Below, piece after piece: positions 1 through 8,204 of a stretch of 32,048 nt of DNA. Made by a program: the position numbers and the translations under genes. The notes under the pieces are model-generated. The model was given only the letters and a program-made list of their open reading frames with translations, did no database searches and was not told the origin of the DNA. The stretch is from positions 1 to 32,048 of the forward strand of contig JAHJBD010000045.1 in NCBI GenBank assembly GCA_018813725.1, read 5' to 3'. Each line of letters starts with the position of its first letter. Within the stretch, counting starts at the first letter, position 1. Source of the DNA: Nanobdellota archaeon. GTDB taxonomy: Archaea; Nanobdellota; Nanobdellia; Woesearchaeales; JAHJBD01.

Positions 1-274
1 CAGCTTGTTCTATGCCAGTCTCTGTAAGTTCAGCAAAAGAGCATCGTCCCTGGAACATACCCTTTGCATCTTCTCTAACATTGACTTCTGATTGTCCATG
101 TCTTACAAAAAAGAACTGATGCGAGGTTGGGTATCTGACACAGGTAGAAGGTACTATATTTCCCATCATCGTGCAGAGCTGTTCAGTGCAATATTCCATA
201 AGGTCCAGGTCATATGTAAGCGTACCGCAATTGTAACAATCCTTGTCAACCCTTGGAGGAGCTATTCCTATCAT
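1..274 (-). CDS. Histidine phosphatase superfamily protein, N-terminal part (3' end outside window)
   Basis: The reading frame runs off the left edge, so only the first ~91 residues are visible. The phosphoglycerate-mutase-like signature FFFVRHGQSEVN is clear at about residues 54-65, with RHG (58-60) carrying the phospho-accepting histidine of the family. Before it lies an unusual ~50-residue leader with several cysteines, including CYNC (13-16); most family members begin at the RHG strand. The start is the ATG that overlaps the TGA of the upstream radical SAM gene (ATGA), with a GGGAGG ribosome binding site 8 nt before it inside that gene, so it is the third, translationally coupled gene of the operon. 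Family members dephosphorylate sugars, nucleotides, cofactors or proteins; the substrate cannot be told here. Family call is firm, role unknown. Confidence 0.85.
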   Translation of the reverse strand, partial: MIGIAPPRVDKDCYNCGTLTYDLDLMEYCTEQLCTMMGNIVPSTCVRYPTSHQFFFVRHGQSEVNVREDAKGMFQGRCSFAELTETGIEQA

Positions 275-1098
275 CTTTTCATCCTCCCAGCAATAACCTT
301 TTCACGTTCGGCAATATTCCTGTTAATCTCATCCAATATATTTTGGTTCCATGTTTCTGGTTTCAGGATATTGCCTGCTTGTACATAATCCTCTCCTACA
401 GTAGTGTACATATTTCCGTCTGGCATGATGAACAGGTATGCGATGTCGTGTACTGGAACGCTGTATCTGACTGGGATTACTCCTGCAAATCTTTCCACAG
501 TCTTTTGAGCGACAGTTTCGAATTCTTCATAATCCAACCTAAACTTCTCAGGGTGTCTTCCAATAGCCTGATAGTAGTTTAATTTCCAGGTGAATCTTGG
601 ATTATCGGCATATTTTTTCAGGACTGCGCCAATATCGTCAAGAATGTCTTTATTCTTTTTTGTCACAACAGTCAGTACCTGGAAACTAATATCTGGATAT
701 TTGGAGGTTATATCTAATGCTTGCAGCACATTGGCAAAATGTCCTGGCTTCCTTGCTTGAGCATTAGTCTCATCGTTATAACCATCTAAACTGAAAGAGG
801 TCTTGTCAACATATGGCAGTATCTCTTTATGTCTTTGTCCCAAAAGATTCGTGTTTGTGAAAAGAAAAGTGGTCAAACCATCTTGTTTGGCCCTGTATAG
901 CATATCAGGAAGCTTATCTTCCAATAGGGGTTCTCCGCCAGTGAATACCAACTGTTTGACTCCATTTTCTGTTACAGCATCAATCACATCAATAGGCATA
1001 TCCTTCTTGTAGTCTGGCATATTTGAACCCCAACAGACGCCACAGTTCATGTCACACTTTCTGGTGACAATGTAGTCAACGCTATTTGGAAAGCTCAT
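271..1098 (-). CDS. Radical SAM protein
   Basis: A 275-residue radical S-adenosylmethionine enzyme. The [4Fe-4S] motif CxxxCxxC is at C15, C19 and C22 (CDMNCGVC), and the SAM-contacting GGEP is at residues 54-57. A central SLDGYNDETN segment and a C-terminal YLFIMPDGNMY strand are typical of MoaA/viperin-like radical SAM cores. There is no cysteine-rich SPASM domain; after residue 22 almost no cysteines remain. The start overlaps the TGA of the upstream nucleotidyltransferase gene by 4 nt and the stop overlaps the phosphatase start by 4 nt, so the three proteins are probably made together. The substrate is unknown. The neighbours suggest a phosphorylated or nucleotide-linked small molecule, which is inference. 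The N-terminal pattern SVDYIVTRKC resembles viperins but is also found in other radical SAM groups. Confidence 0.9.
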   Translation of the reverse strand: MSFPNSVDYIVTRKCDMNCGVCWGSNMPDYKKDMPIDVIDAVTENGVKQLVFTGGEPLLEDKLPDMLYRAKQDGLTTFLFTNTNLLGQRHKEILPYVDKTSFSLDGYNDETNAQARKPGHFANVLQALDITSKYPDISFQVLTVVTKKNKDILDDIGAVLKKYADNPRFTWKLNYYQAIGRHPEKFRLDYEEFETVAQKTVERFAGVIPVRYSVPVHDIAYLFIMPDGNMYTTVGEDYVQAGNILKPETWNQNILDEINRNIAEREKVIAGRMKR

Positions 1099-2099
1099 CT
1101 CCAGAAAAAAGTCCCTCCTTTCTTTAGTCCTTCATATCTGACCTTGTCTTTTGGATTCTTGTATCCTGGGATGTATACTGTCGGCTCAAATGTTAAGAAT
1201 TCAAGACCTGTTGGCCGGTTATTATACCCTATCAAAGTCATCGCAGTTTTTAGGTGATGCGCAAACCCTTCATATAAGGAATTGATGGACTCCGCTTCCA
1301 TAAGTTGACCTTTTTGCCTTCTCGTCTTTATTGCAAAGGCTTGGGCATCTACTATGTATATCCCTGCTAGTGCCAACCAGTCTGGATCATCAACAACCCG
1401 GCGTGGCATGCAGGGGTGTTCATATATTCTTTGCTCTCTTTGATTGATCCTGGCAAATCTTGTGTGGCTGTCTTGATAATTTGCAAGTTCTTCTGCTAAT
1501 TCATCTTTTGTTCTGTTAGACCCATCTGATAATCTTCTGGCAAAAACCATCGCCTCTCTTTGGCTTTGGACCAATCCATGCAGTGCGTTAATGATGTCTG
1601 GAAAGTATACACCGAATTTTGCTCCGTCAACTAATGCAATATATTTTGGCGGTTTGACAAAATGCCTGATGAAAGTGACTGAGCCGTTTGATGCTGTTAT
1701 CTGCAACCCGTCAACCGAATGCATAGGTCTATGGTGCGCGTCATATAATTGGTCTTCAGACTGTAGTATGAAGCTAGTCCTATGTCCAAAGTTGTTATAC
1801 GGTGACAGTAGGTCCACATAAACTGGTTTTTGTTCTGCTAAAAGGTGAAGGTAGAAGGGTACTTCTTTAGGCACATCCTGCATCACGTTAGATAATGGCC
1901 TGTCACCATCAACCAATAAAGCTAGTGGTTTTGGCTGTTTGCAGTCTGCTCTCCTGCCTCTGCCGCCGCATTGGATAACGATAGCAAAATCATCAGAACG
2001 CATCAATTGCTCATATGTGGATAGCGCTTCTGTGCTTATCGGCGGTGTCCTATTTGCTTGGATGCATCTTTCGATGAGCTGATCGAGAGTTTTTGTCAT
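1095..2099 (-). CDS. Nucleotidyltransferase-like protein (GT-A/NTP-transferase fold)
   Basis: A 334-residue protein with a recognisable NTP-transferase signature: GGRGRR at residues 45-50 followed by KQPKPL at 54-59, which matches the GGxGxR...PKPL loop that binds NTP in sugar-1-phosphate nucleotidyltransferases. A further segment IALVDGAKFGVYFPDI fits the metal-binding core region. The rest diverges from RfbA and GalU families, so the sugar or alcohol phosphate cannot be named. The start is chosen at the ATG with GGTGA five bases upstream; a TTG twelve bases earlier is the alternative. It is the first gene of the operon with the radical SAM and phosphatase genes, and it diverges from the AbrB-PhoU regulator, which may control it. 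Confidence 0.7.
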   Translation of the reverse strand: MTKTLDQLIERCIQANRTPPISTEALSTYEQLMRSDDFAIVIQCGGRGRRADCKQPKPLALLVDGDRPLSNVMQDVPKEVPFYLHLLAEQKPVYVDLLSPYNNFGHRTSFILQSEDQLYDAHHRPMHSVDGLQITASNGSVTFIRHFVKPPKYIALVDGAKFGVYFPDIINALHGLVQSQREAMVFARRLSDGSNRTKDELAEELANYQDSHTRFARINQREQRIYEHPCMPRRVVDDPDWLALAGIYIVDAQAFAIKTRRQKGQLMEAESINSLYEGFAHHLKTAMTLIGYNNRPTGLEFLTFEPTVYIPGYKNPKDKVRYEGLKKGGTFFWR

Positions 2100-2138
2100 T
2101 GAATTCACCAAATCTACGATATATTACGCTAATTTAGC

Positions 2139-2146
2139 ATATATAT
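2139..2146 (-). promoter_or_regulatory. Candidate TATA box for the nucleotidyltransferase-radical SAM-phosphatase operon
   Basis: An AT-rich box (minus-strand TATATATG region) begins 47 nt before the chosen ATG. That leaves a leader of about 20 nt holding the GGTGA ribosome binding site, the same layout as lysC. The region is AT-rich throughout, so a second box nearer the gene (around 2119-2126) is possible. Confidence 0.4.
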
Positions 2147-2160
2147 CTATTCGATATAAT

Positions 2161-2178
2161 TGATATATTGATATATCA
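2161..2178. promoter_or_regulatory. 18-bp palindrome, candidate operator between the divergent operons
   Basis: TGATATAT-TG-ATATATCA is a perfect 8-bp inverted repeat with a 2-bp centre. It lies 10 bp upstream of the TATA box of the AbrB-PhoU gene. A related TTCGATATA half copy stands just to the left at 2150. The AbrB-type DNA-binding domain encoded next door makes autoregulation a natural hypothesis, but AT-rich DNA produces such palindromes by chance more easily than average DNA. Confidence 0.45.
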
Positions 2179-2182
2179 TTTA

Positions 2183-2196
2183 GAAAGGTTTAAATA
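2183..2196 (+). promoter_or_regulatory. BRE/TATA promoter of the AbrB-PhoU gene
   Basis: GAAAGG followed by TTTAAATA at 2189-2196. The first T is exactly 30 nt before the ATG, which predicts a transcript starting at or within a few bases of the start codon (leaderless). Confidence 0.75.
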
Positions 2197-2218
2197 AACC
2201 AGAAGAATTGTAATCAGT

Positions 2219-3136
2219 ATGAAAAGGAAGGTTATCAAGCAGGGGAATGGGACGCTTACTATGACCTTGCCAAAAAAGTGGGCAGATTCAGTGGGACTTA
2301 CCGAGAATTCAGAGCTTGACATAATTGAGCAAGGACATAGTATTCAAGTGACTAGTTCCTCTGCTCAGAAAGGAACACAGATTGAGATCTCATTAGACTC
2401 CAATAATCGTACTTACATCAGGCAGGTTTTAAATAATATCTACTTAACAGGTTATGATGAAGTAAATGTTATTGATGTAGAGCCAGGCAGCTTAAAGACC
2501 ATCCGTGAGGTTATAGAAGATTTGCTTGGGTATCAGATTATCCAGTATTCAAGGAATAGCTGTTTGATAAGGAACCTTTCTAAAGAGGATGATACTGAAT
2601 TTTCAGCTCTACTTCGAAGAATCTTCTTGTTAGTCAAATTGCAACTTGATCTTATGATAGAGGATTTTTCTGGCCAAAAATTAGATAATCATCAGCAATT
2701 ATTTGAGATTGGCAAGTCAATCCATAGGTTTGTTTATTACTGCAGAAGACTGTTGATCAAGACTAGGATGTTTTCTAATTACAAATCCACAAGAATGTAT
2801 CTATTGATAACTAGGTTATTAACAATATCTCATAGTGTTGAATATCTATATGATTCGTTATCAGGTAGTCCAGTCATATCTAAACAAGAGCTAGAGTATT
2901 GCAAGGATACTGCTGAATATTTTCAATTATTTTACAGTCTATTCTATCAGTTGAAACACAAGTCGATCTATAAATTATCAGAGGGTAAAGAAGATCTTTT
3001 AGATCAACGCTTGCTTAAATTGTTATCATCAAAGAGTTCCAATCATATCGTGATCCATTATTGTGCCCAGATAATCAGGGATATCGCTAGAAATGGAGGT
3101 ATTCTTTTTACTCTGAAGGACGAGCATCTTTCATAA
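2219..3136 (+). CDS. AbrB-PhoU type regulator (phosphate uptake regulator family)
   Basis: A 305-residue protein with an N-terminal SpoVT/AbrB-like DNA-binding domain (about residues 1-48, KVIKQGNGTLTMTLPKKW, a swapped-hairpin motif) followed by helical PhoU-like repeats to the C terminus. This fusion is the common archaeal form annotated as phosphate uptake regulator. PhoU proteins normally sit beside pst phosphate transporter genes; none is visible here, so phosphate control is only inherited from the family. It is divergent to the nucleotidyltransferase/radical SAM/phosphatase operon and overlaps the 3' end of the kinase gene tail to tail by 29 bp. The start is the ATG 30 nt after the TATA box, leaderless. 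Family assignment good, target genes unknown. Confidence 0.85.
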   Translation: MKRKVIKQGNGTLTMTLPKKWADSVGLTENSELDIIEQGHSIQVTSSSAQKGTQIEISLDSNNRTYIRQVLNNIYLTGYDEVNVIDVEPGSLKTIREVIEDLLGYQIIQYSRNSCLIRNLSKEDDTEFSALLRRIFLLVKLQLDLMIEDFSGQKLDNHQQLFEIGKSIHRFVYYCRRLLIKTRMFSNYKSTRMYLLITRLLTISHSVEYLYDSLSGSPVISKQELEYCKDTAEYFQLFYSLFYQLKHKSIYKLSEGKEDLLDQRLLKLLSSKSSNHIVIHYCAQIIRDIARNGGILFTLKDEHLS

Positions 3137-4907
3137 ATGCCCTAAAACCTTTTTTTAGATCTTCTGTGAATTCAAAAGCGCTATGATATCTGTCTTCTGG
3201 CTTGTATTGTAGGGTTTTATCAATTACCTTGGCAACTTCTGGGTGAACATGGCTATAATCTACAGTTACCTGTGAGAATTTATCAGAATCACTTACAATT
3301 GCAACTATCTCTGTTGAATCATCAGATATTGGGTGGTGTCCTGTGAGCATATGATATAAGATTGCTCCAACTGAATAAAGGTCTGAGGCAGGCGTTAATG
3401 CTTGTTCTTGGTTAAGCAATTCCGGGCTTGAGTATCTTCTAGAAGCATAACCTTTAACCTCATGTGAATCAGAAGATGTCAAGCCGAAATCAATCAGATA
3501 TGTGCCTTTAGGTCCAATTATAATATTATTCGGAGAAACGTCATTGTGAACATAACCTCTGCTATGTATACCCCCCAGGACCTCTAAAACATGTATAAAG
3601 TATTCTGCTACTGTAGCTATCGCGATGCTGGTTGGGTGTCCTGATCTTATAGATTCTAGATGGTCAGCTATAACCTTATCTAAGGATATGCCTTCTACAT
3701 ACTCATATTTATCACAATTGACTTTTTTATCCATGACTTTTATTGCTATGTCACCATAGAAATTAGGTACACCTTTTACACCAGTCAAATCGTGCATAAC
3801 AGAGAATTCTTTTTCAGAAATGTACGCCAGGCCTATCTCTGTCATCTGCCTCCTCCCAGATGGGCTGTCTGCTTCTTGTTTTGGCACTAGCATAACTTCA
3901 CAAATATTTTTTCCTTGTGTAGGAAGTTCTTTTCTTATCAGTATTGCTGTAAATGTGCTTCCGTCACCGATTTTCCTTTCAGTATTGTAGTCAGGAACAT
4001 ACATTGCAGCCAGCTGGACTAATTCCTGTTCATTGTTGCATTGTGCTTCAGAAATTAGTCGGTTTAGATTATCTAGGAAACCCTTATCGTGTGATATATC
4101 AGGTGGAAGTTGGTATATCTCCTTGAATAGATATTCAGTTACATAAGGGTGGTCTTGGCATTCCATTGTTATAGCTAGCCTTGTTGCAGAAGCCAAATAT
4201 TCTTTTACCTTAGGTATGTCGAATTCAGTTGGCATATCTGCTCTAAAGTAGAAACAACGATATTGTTCCGGTGATGTAGTCAGAAATATATCTACTATTT
4301 GCCTTGCAAAATCAAAATGATCCATCAATGCGGCAACATAATCAGTATTAATCTGGTCAAGCTTAATTCTTCTTGCATGTTTGTCTGAAGTATCGGCTAC
4401 TGTCCTAACAAACTGGACAACCCTCTTGTTAGCAAGATCATGCACTCTATTTTCAAGCATTTGTTCTAGACCGCGGTTTGTGTATAAGTGTTCTCTAGGA
4501 GATGTGCATATTATATGTATAAGCTCTTCAGCATAACCTTCAATACGCGCATGACTTCCATAGTATCTTTCATCTTGGTTGTCTAGTTCACCTAAAACAT
4601 ATTGCCTGAATTTAAATCCGTCTGGGACAGCATGTGGTAGGCCGTCTGGCCTAAACCAGTAGTTATAAGATTCTACAACAGCTTCCGGAAGGTCTCTTTG
4701 AGCATTATTGAATGCTTCTATTATAGCATTATCACTGCATTCTTGTGAGAGTACAGTAACTAACCTTTCTATGTTGTCTAATATTTGCTCTCTTTTATCT
4801 GGGTCAAGGTGAGCACCATCTAAAACTAAATGATTTATTGTCTCGTGGATAGGTGCCAGCTGTGCTGCCAGTGCATCGTATTCTAGGCTGTAGATTGTAT
4901 TGATCAT
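3108..4907 (-). CDS. Soluble Ser/Thr-kinase-like protein with a novel N-terminal half, coupled to the NACHT gene
   Basis: A 599-residue protein. Residues ~310-585 form a Hanks-type kinase domain: degenerate glycine loop GDGSTF (314-319), probable ATP lysine K343, catalytic loop HNDVSPNN (454-461, HND in place of HRD, Asp456 and Asn461 kept), DFG at 473-475, SSPE at 493-496 and Asp509. It should therefore be active. Residues 1-300 look all-helical and I do not recognise them. There is no membrane segment, unlike many prokaryotic kinases. The start is placed at the ATG whose bases overlap the TGA of the NACHT gene (ATGA) with GAGAGG just upstream. An in-frame start 132 nt further up would lie deep inside the NACHT gene and is unlikely. 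Tight coupling suggests the two proteins act together in sensing and signalling. Confidence 0.85.
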   Translation of the reverse strand: MINTIYSLEYDALAAQLAPIHETINHLVLDGAHLDPDKREQILDNIERLVTVLSQECSDNAIIEAFNNAQRDLPEAVVESYNYWFRPDGLPHAVPDGFKFRQYVLGELDNQDERYYGSHARIEGYAEELIHIICTSPREHLYTNRGLEQMLENRVHDLANKRVVQFVRTVADTSDKHARRIKLDQINTDYVAALMDHFDFARQIVDIFLTTSPEQYRCFYFRADMPTEFDIPKVKEYLASATRLAITMECQDHPYVTEYLFKEIYQLPPDISHDKGFLDNLNRLISEAQCNNEQELVQLAAMYVPDYNTERKIGDGSTFTAILIRKELPTQGKNICEVMLVPKQEADSPSGRRQMTEIGLAYISEKEFSVMHDLTGVKGVPNFYGDIAIKVMDKKVNCDKYEYVEGISLDKVIADHLESIRSGHPTSIAIATVAEYFIHVLEVLGGIHSRGYVHNDVSPNNIIIGPKGTYLIDFGLTSSDSHEVKGYASRRYSSPELLNQEQALTPASDLYSVGAILYHMLTGHHPISDDSTEIVAIVSDSDKFSQVTVDYSHVHPEVAKVIDKTLQYKPEDRYHSAFEFTEDLKKGFRAFMKDARPSE

Positions 4908-7882
4908 ATCAACCTCTCTGGTGGGATCAAGCCTTGTGGTTTTAATCCTGCATGAGTTGCTCCCAAAGCTTCGTGGAATGTTCCAGAAGATCGATAACCA
5001 TAATTTGGATTCTTTGCGGCATAGTTTTGAGGCAGCCATTGAAGAGCATCATGGATGAACCTTTCAGGGTCTATGGCACTAAGAGTTCCTGCAAACTTCT
5101 GCAAGTGCGCATAACGTGTCATGGCTTCTACTACTAATGGATAAATCTCTGGGTCAACTGACCTGCCTCTTTCTCTTCTTCTTCTGCATACTTGTCCCAA
5201 ATAATCAGCTACCCTTGAAGTGTCACTAAATTTATCACTGGTCCTTGCGTAATGGTGCTTAAAATACTCATTTGCTTCCTTAATATAACTTTTTGCTTTA
5301 TCTACCAATCTTTCATCGTCAAATCTTGAAAGTAGCTTACAGATATGGCCAAAACAGTTATTTTCCATTTGAGAAAGATTCACTAGCACATCTGGCAGGC
5401 CTGAATTGGTTCTTGCCTCAAGGGAAGCCAGATTGTTCTGATCTTCAAAACGGTATAGTACACTACTTGCATATTTACCATCTGCTTTTATGTAATCAAC
5501 TAATGCCTTGTACGCAGATACACTATCCCATGTGACTATATGATGTAAGTCGCTTTCATTAAAATCTTCTGCATTCATTGCATCCAAAACTATTTTTGCT
5601 AAGCGAGGATCTTGAGAAGATGGGGCAACTGCTGCCCACCATACATCCCTCAAATTATTGATATGTCTTGCGACAAACGCTTCCCCTTCAAATATGGGCT
5701 CATCCGTAAACCAATAAGCCAGCTTATCCTCTATCTGAAAAATGAGCTCTCCAGATTCTGGTAAAGCTCTTCTTATAAAGCTTCTACTTTCTGCGTGCGA
5801 TGCTGATTTCATCGCTACTTCAACTGCTTTGGTAAGGTATGCTGGATCAGTGTGGCATGACTGATATAGAAAATCAAACCTGTCTGGTTGGTCTGTTCTT
5901 GTCACTGCTATTACTTCTGCTTCTATATTTTGGTTTCCCTGTTCAATTGCCTTGGTTAAAGCTTCTTTCTTTTGAATGTATGTCGGTTCAACTGTGGTCG
6001 GTTCAGGTTTTTTTACAGTGGTTGTATGGATACTTATGTCAAATATACTTTTTTCTCTACGTTTTTCAGATTCTTTATCGTGTCTTGCTTGAAGTGCTGC
6101 GTAACAAGGATGATCTTTATCAATATCCAAGAATAATAAGGAGTCCATCACACTGCTTACATGTTCTGGAGAACCAAAACGAGCAGTATGAGCTGTTTCG
6201 TACATGATCTTGGCTAAGGTATTGGCATCGTTACCTACCTGGTAAATGAAATTATCAATCACTTCTGGTTCATCAAACTTTCTATCTTCATTGGAGGGTA
6301 ATCCCAAAACAGATTTATGGCCATAGATAAAACTGACAACTTTCGGATTGTAGCCCATGGCCTGGAAAAGGCCAACCTTTCTGCGGGCTGGATCATTTGT
6401 GCCTGGCTTGTTTTCGGTAAATCTAATCCTGTTTAGCTCATCAATTATCTTCTTGCATATTGCTTCCCTTTGAGCGTATGGCTTTGTAGGTGCTGAATGT
6501 GTTAGCATATCACAAGCCATGAAGAAGTTTGAATTGAAAGGATTGTATGCTTCAGGATGTGAATACGAAATGCCCATAAAAACTTCTGCAAAACCATTAT
6601 TTTGGTGCATAGCGAAATATGGTTCAAGCATTGTTTCTATCAAGGCATCTAATTCTCTTGGTTGCAGTAATCCTGATAAGAAAATCATTGTCTGATCCCA
6701 TGCTGGAAGAAGCCCCCTATTTGGCCCATCTATCAGTTGAGTGCTGAACCAACGTGTTGCTGGTTCTCGGAAAGACACATAATCTTCCCAAACCTGTTGA
6801 GTTGTAATGTGACCCTCCCTCACCTCTTTTGCTATATGCCTTGCTGCAAAGTATTCTTGCAGTGTCCTATGCATAAACTGTATCCTGCTATTTGTGAATG
6901 TCACAAGGTTACTGCCCATCACTACAGGTAATACCTCTGAAAGGTATTCTCCATAGCTCTGTCTTAAATTTTCTAAGATTTTTGCTTCATTAGCAGGTGT
7001 ATCTGCTAATTGAGGGTCTGTGTGTAATTGGAATCCAATTTCTGCCATAACATCCAGAGCATCTTGTGACAATTTTCTGTTTTTGTCTATCTTTTCCCTA
7101 TCTGCAAACTCTTCTTCTACGATCTGGCGGTACAGGTGTGCAATATTTGTCACATTAAATGGCCTATGCTGCAGGAAGGCTCTTTCATATAATCTTGTTA
7201 CAAAACTTAGTAATAATGGATTTGTGCAGAAATCTAATAGGTTACTGTCTTGTTTAATTGTTTCATATAATCCTCTATAATCAAATGGCGACTGCTTGTA
7301 TTTTTCTTTTAAGAATCTTTCAATATCTCTGATCTTTGCTGGCTGGAGTACATATTCATCAAATCCGTTAAATCCAGTCTTGGTATTAGGTCTTGTTGAG
7401 ACCATAACTGGAAACCTTGCATTATTTATCTGTTCAATCAACCTTTGCTTTTCAAGAGCTACTTCGTCTAAACCGTCTAGAAAAACAGCAAACTTGCCTG
7501 TATCAAGCAGATGTGTTGTAACTTGGGCAAAATCAGGAAGCCTTGTTTGTCTTACGATAAACTCTTCTAGGGGTGAACCATCGTATTCAGATAATCTTAT
7601 ATAGATTGGCACTTTGCTCTCTTTTAAAGCAGCTTTCTGAAGGGCAACACTTTTACCTGATCCTGGTGGTCCAACTAATAATGTCCTTTGGGTTTGAATA
7701 TAACTGAGCGGCTGAATATGCTCATTTTTATTTCTAACTTCTAGGTCAAGAGAACAATCGCCTAGTGGAATAATCGTTGGCGCTACCCTACGAAGCCTAT
7801 CTTCTAATGTTGACCTAATTTGGTGTTCAACTTCAAATTCTGGAGTAGATACTCTGAGAAGTTCTGCATGGATTTTGCGCAA
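4904..7882 (-). CDS. NACHT-domain STAND NTPase
   Basis: A 992-residue protein. The NACHT NTPase core holds Walker A GPPGSGKS (71-78), Walker B FLDGLDEV (134-141, with the acidic DGLDE pattern of NACHT), sensor STRP (162-165) and NPLLLSF (221-227). These are followed by the FMHRTLQEYFAARHI motif (336-350) typical of the NACHT winged-helix region. Residues beyond ~360 are helical and look like HEAT/TPR-type repeats that would sense a ligand. NACHT STAND proteins act as ATP-dependent oligomerising switches, many of them in antiviral defence. No effector domain is fused; the kinase encoded 4 nt overlapped downstream may fill that role (inference). No ATG exists near the 5' end: TTG at 7882 is the only usual start codon before the Walker A motif. 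Confidence 0.9.
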   Translation of the reverse strand: MRKIHAELLRVSTPEFEVEHQIRSTLEDRLRRVAPTIIPLGDCSLDLEVRNKNEHIQPLSYIQTQRTLLVGPPGSGKSVALQKAALKESKVPIYIRLSEYDGSPLEEFIVRQTRLPDFAQVTTHLLDTGKFAVFLDGLDEVALEKQRLIEQINNARFPVMVSTRPNTKTGFNGFDEYVLQPAKIRDIERFLKEKYKQSPFDYRGLYETIKQDSNLLDFCTNPLLLSFVTRLYERAFLQHRPFNVTNIAHLYRQIVEEEFADREKIDKNRKLSQDALDVMAEIGFQLHTDPQLADTPANEAKILENLRQSYGEYLSEVLPVVMGSNLVTFTNSRIQFMHRTLQEYFAARHIAKEVREGHITTQQVWEDYVSFREPATRWFSTQLIDGPNRGLLPAWDQTMIFLSGLLQPRELDALIETMLEPYFAMHQNNGFAEVFMGISYSHPEAYNPFNSNFFMACDMLTHSAPTKPYAQREAICKKIIDELNRIRFTENKPGTNDPARRKVGLFQAMGYNPKVVSFIYGHKSVLGLPSNEDRKFDEPEVIDNFIYQVGNDANTLAKIMYETAHTARFGSPEHVSSVMDSLLFLDIDKDHPCYAALQARHDKESEKRREKSIFDISIHTTTVKKPEPTTVEPTYIQKKEALTKAIEQGNQNIEAEVIAVTRTDQPDRFDFLYQSCHTDPAYLTKAVEVAMKSASHAESRSFIRRALPESGELIFQIEDKLAYWFTDEPIFEGEAFVARHINNLRDVWWAAVAPSSQDPRLAKIVLDAMNAEDFNESDLHHIVTWDSVSAYKALVDYIKADGKYASSVLYRFEDQNNLASLEARTNSGLPDVLVNLSQMENNCFGHICKLLSRFDDERLVDKAKSYIKEANEYFKHHYARTSDKFSDTSRVADYLGQVCRRRRERGRSVDPEIYPLVVEAMTRYAHLQKFAGTLSAIDPERFIHDALQWLPQNYAAKNPNYGYRSSGTFHEALGATHAGLKPQGLIPPERLI

Positions 7883-7933
7883 TATTTCTGCTTCTATTTG
7901 GCTCTCAGTTTCACTGATTTTTATCGCCTATAA

Positions 7934-7941
7934 TATATAAA
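7934..7941 (-). promoter_or_regulatory. Candidate TATA box of the NACHT-kinase operon
   Basis: Minus-strand TTTATATA. A transcript starting ~27 nt downstream would have a leader of about 32 nt before the TTG start, with no convincing ribosome binding site. It is back to back with the promoter of the tautomerase-lysA unit. Confidence 0.5.
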
Positions 7942-7978
7942 TGAACGTGACCTTATAAACCTTAACAAGTGCTCATGA

Positions 7979-7996
7979 TAACAATACCTTTAAATA
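7979..7996 (+). promoter_or_regulatory. Promoter of the tautomerase-lysA unit with a half copy of the lysine-gene box
   Basis: TTTAAATA at 7989-7996 starts exactly 30 nt before the ATG at 8019, so the transcript should be leaderless. TAACA (7979-7983) followed by ATACC resembles the right half and BRE of the lysC and asd promoters; the left half is poorly conserved. A second TAACA lies 16 bp further upstream at 7963. Confidence 0.65.
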
Positions 7997-8018
7997 TCAT
8001 TTTGTCTTTCATATTCTT

Positions 8019-8201
8019 ATGCCAATCGTAGAAGTTAAGATGTGGTCAGGTAGGACTGAGGAACAAAAGGAACAGATAATCCAAGGTATTACAAAAGTAC
8101 TTGAGGATGTTGGTGTTCCTGCTGAAAAGACTACTGTAATAATCACAGATTATCCTAAGTCTAATTGGGGAACTAAAGGAGTGCAAGCTTCTAAACTATA
8201 G
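8019..8201 (+). CDS. 4-oxalocrotonate tautomerase family protein
   Basis: A 60-residue protein of the usual length for the 4-OT family. After removal of the initiator Met, Pro1 (PIVEVKMWSGR) would be the catalytic base. The C-terminal NWGTKG matches the conserved WGxxG region, and the helical TEEQKEQIIQGITKVL segment is typical. Small 4-OT paralogs tautomerise keto-enol acids and work as hexamers in the cytoplasm. It is the first gene of a unit with lysA, three bases upstream of it; its substrate in that context is unknown. Leaderless start predicted from the promoter spacing. Confidence 0.9.
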   Translation: MPIVEVKMWSGRTEEQKEQIIQGITKVLEDVGVPAEKTTVIITDYPKSNWGTKGVQASKL

Positions 8202-8204
8202 AAA

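Noticed and set aside
2149..2178. CRISPR-like or origin-type tandem repeats of TTGATATA
   Set aside because: Only two or three short AT-rich copies in a promoter region; better explained as an operator palindrome.
4908..5039. A 44-residue N-terminal extension of the kinase protein starting inside the NACHT gene
   Set aside because: It would overlap the NACHT coding sequence by 136 nt, whereas the ATG at 4907 has an ATGA overlap and a ribosome binding site, like the other coupled genes here.
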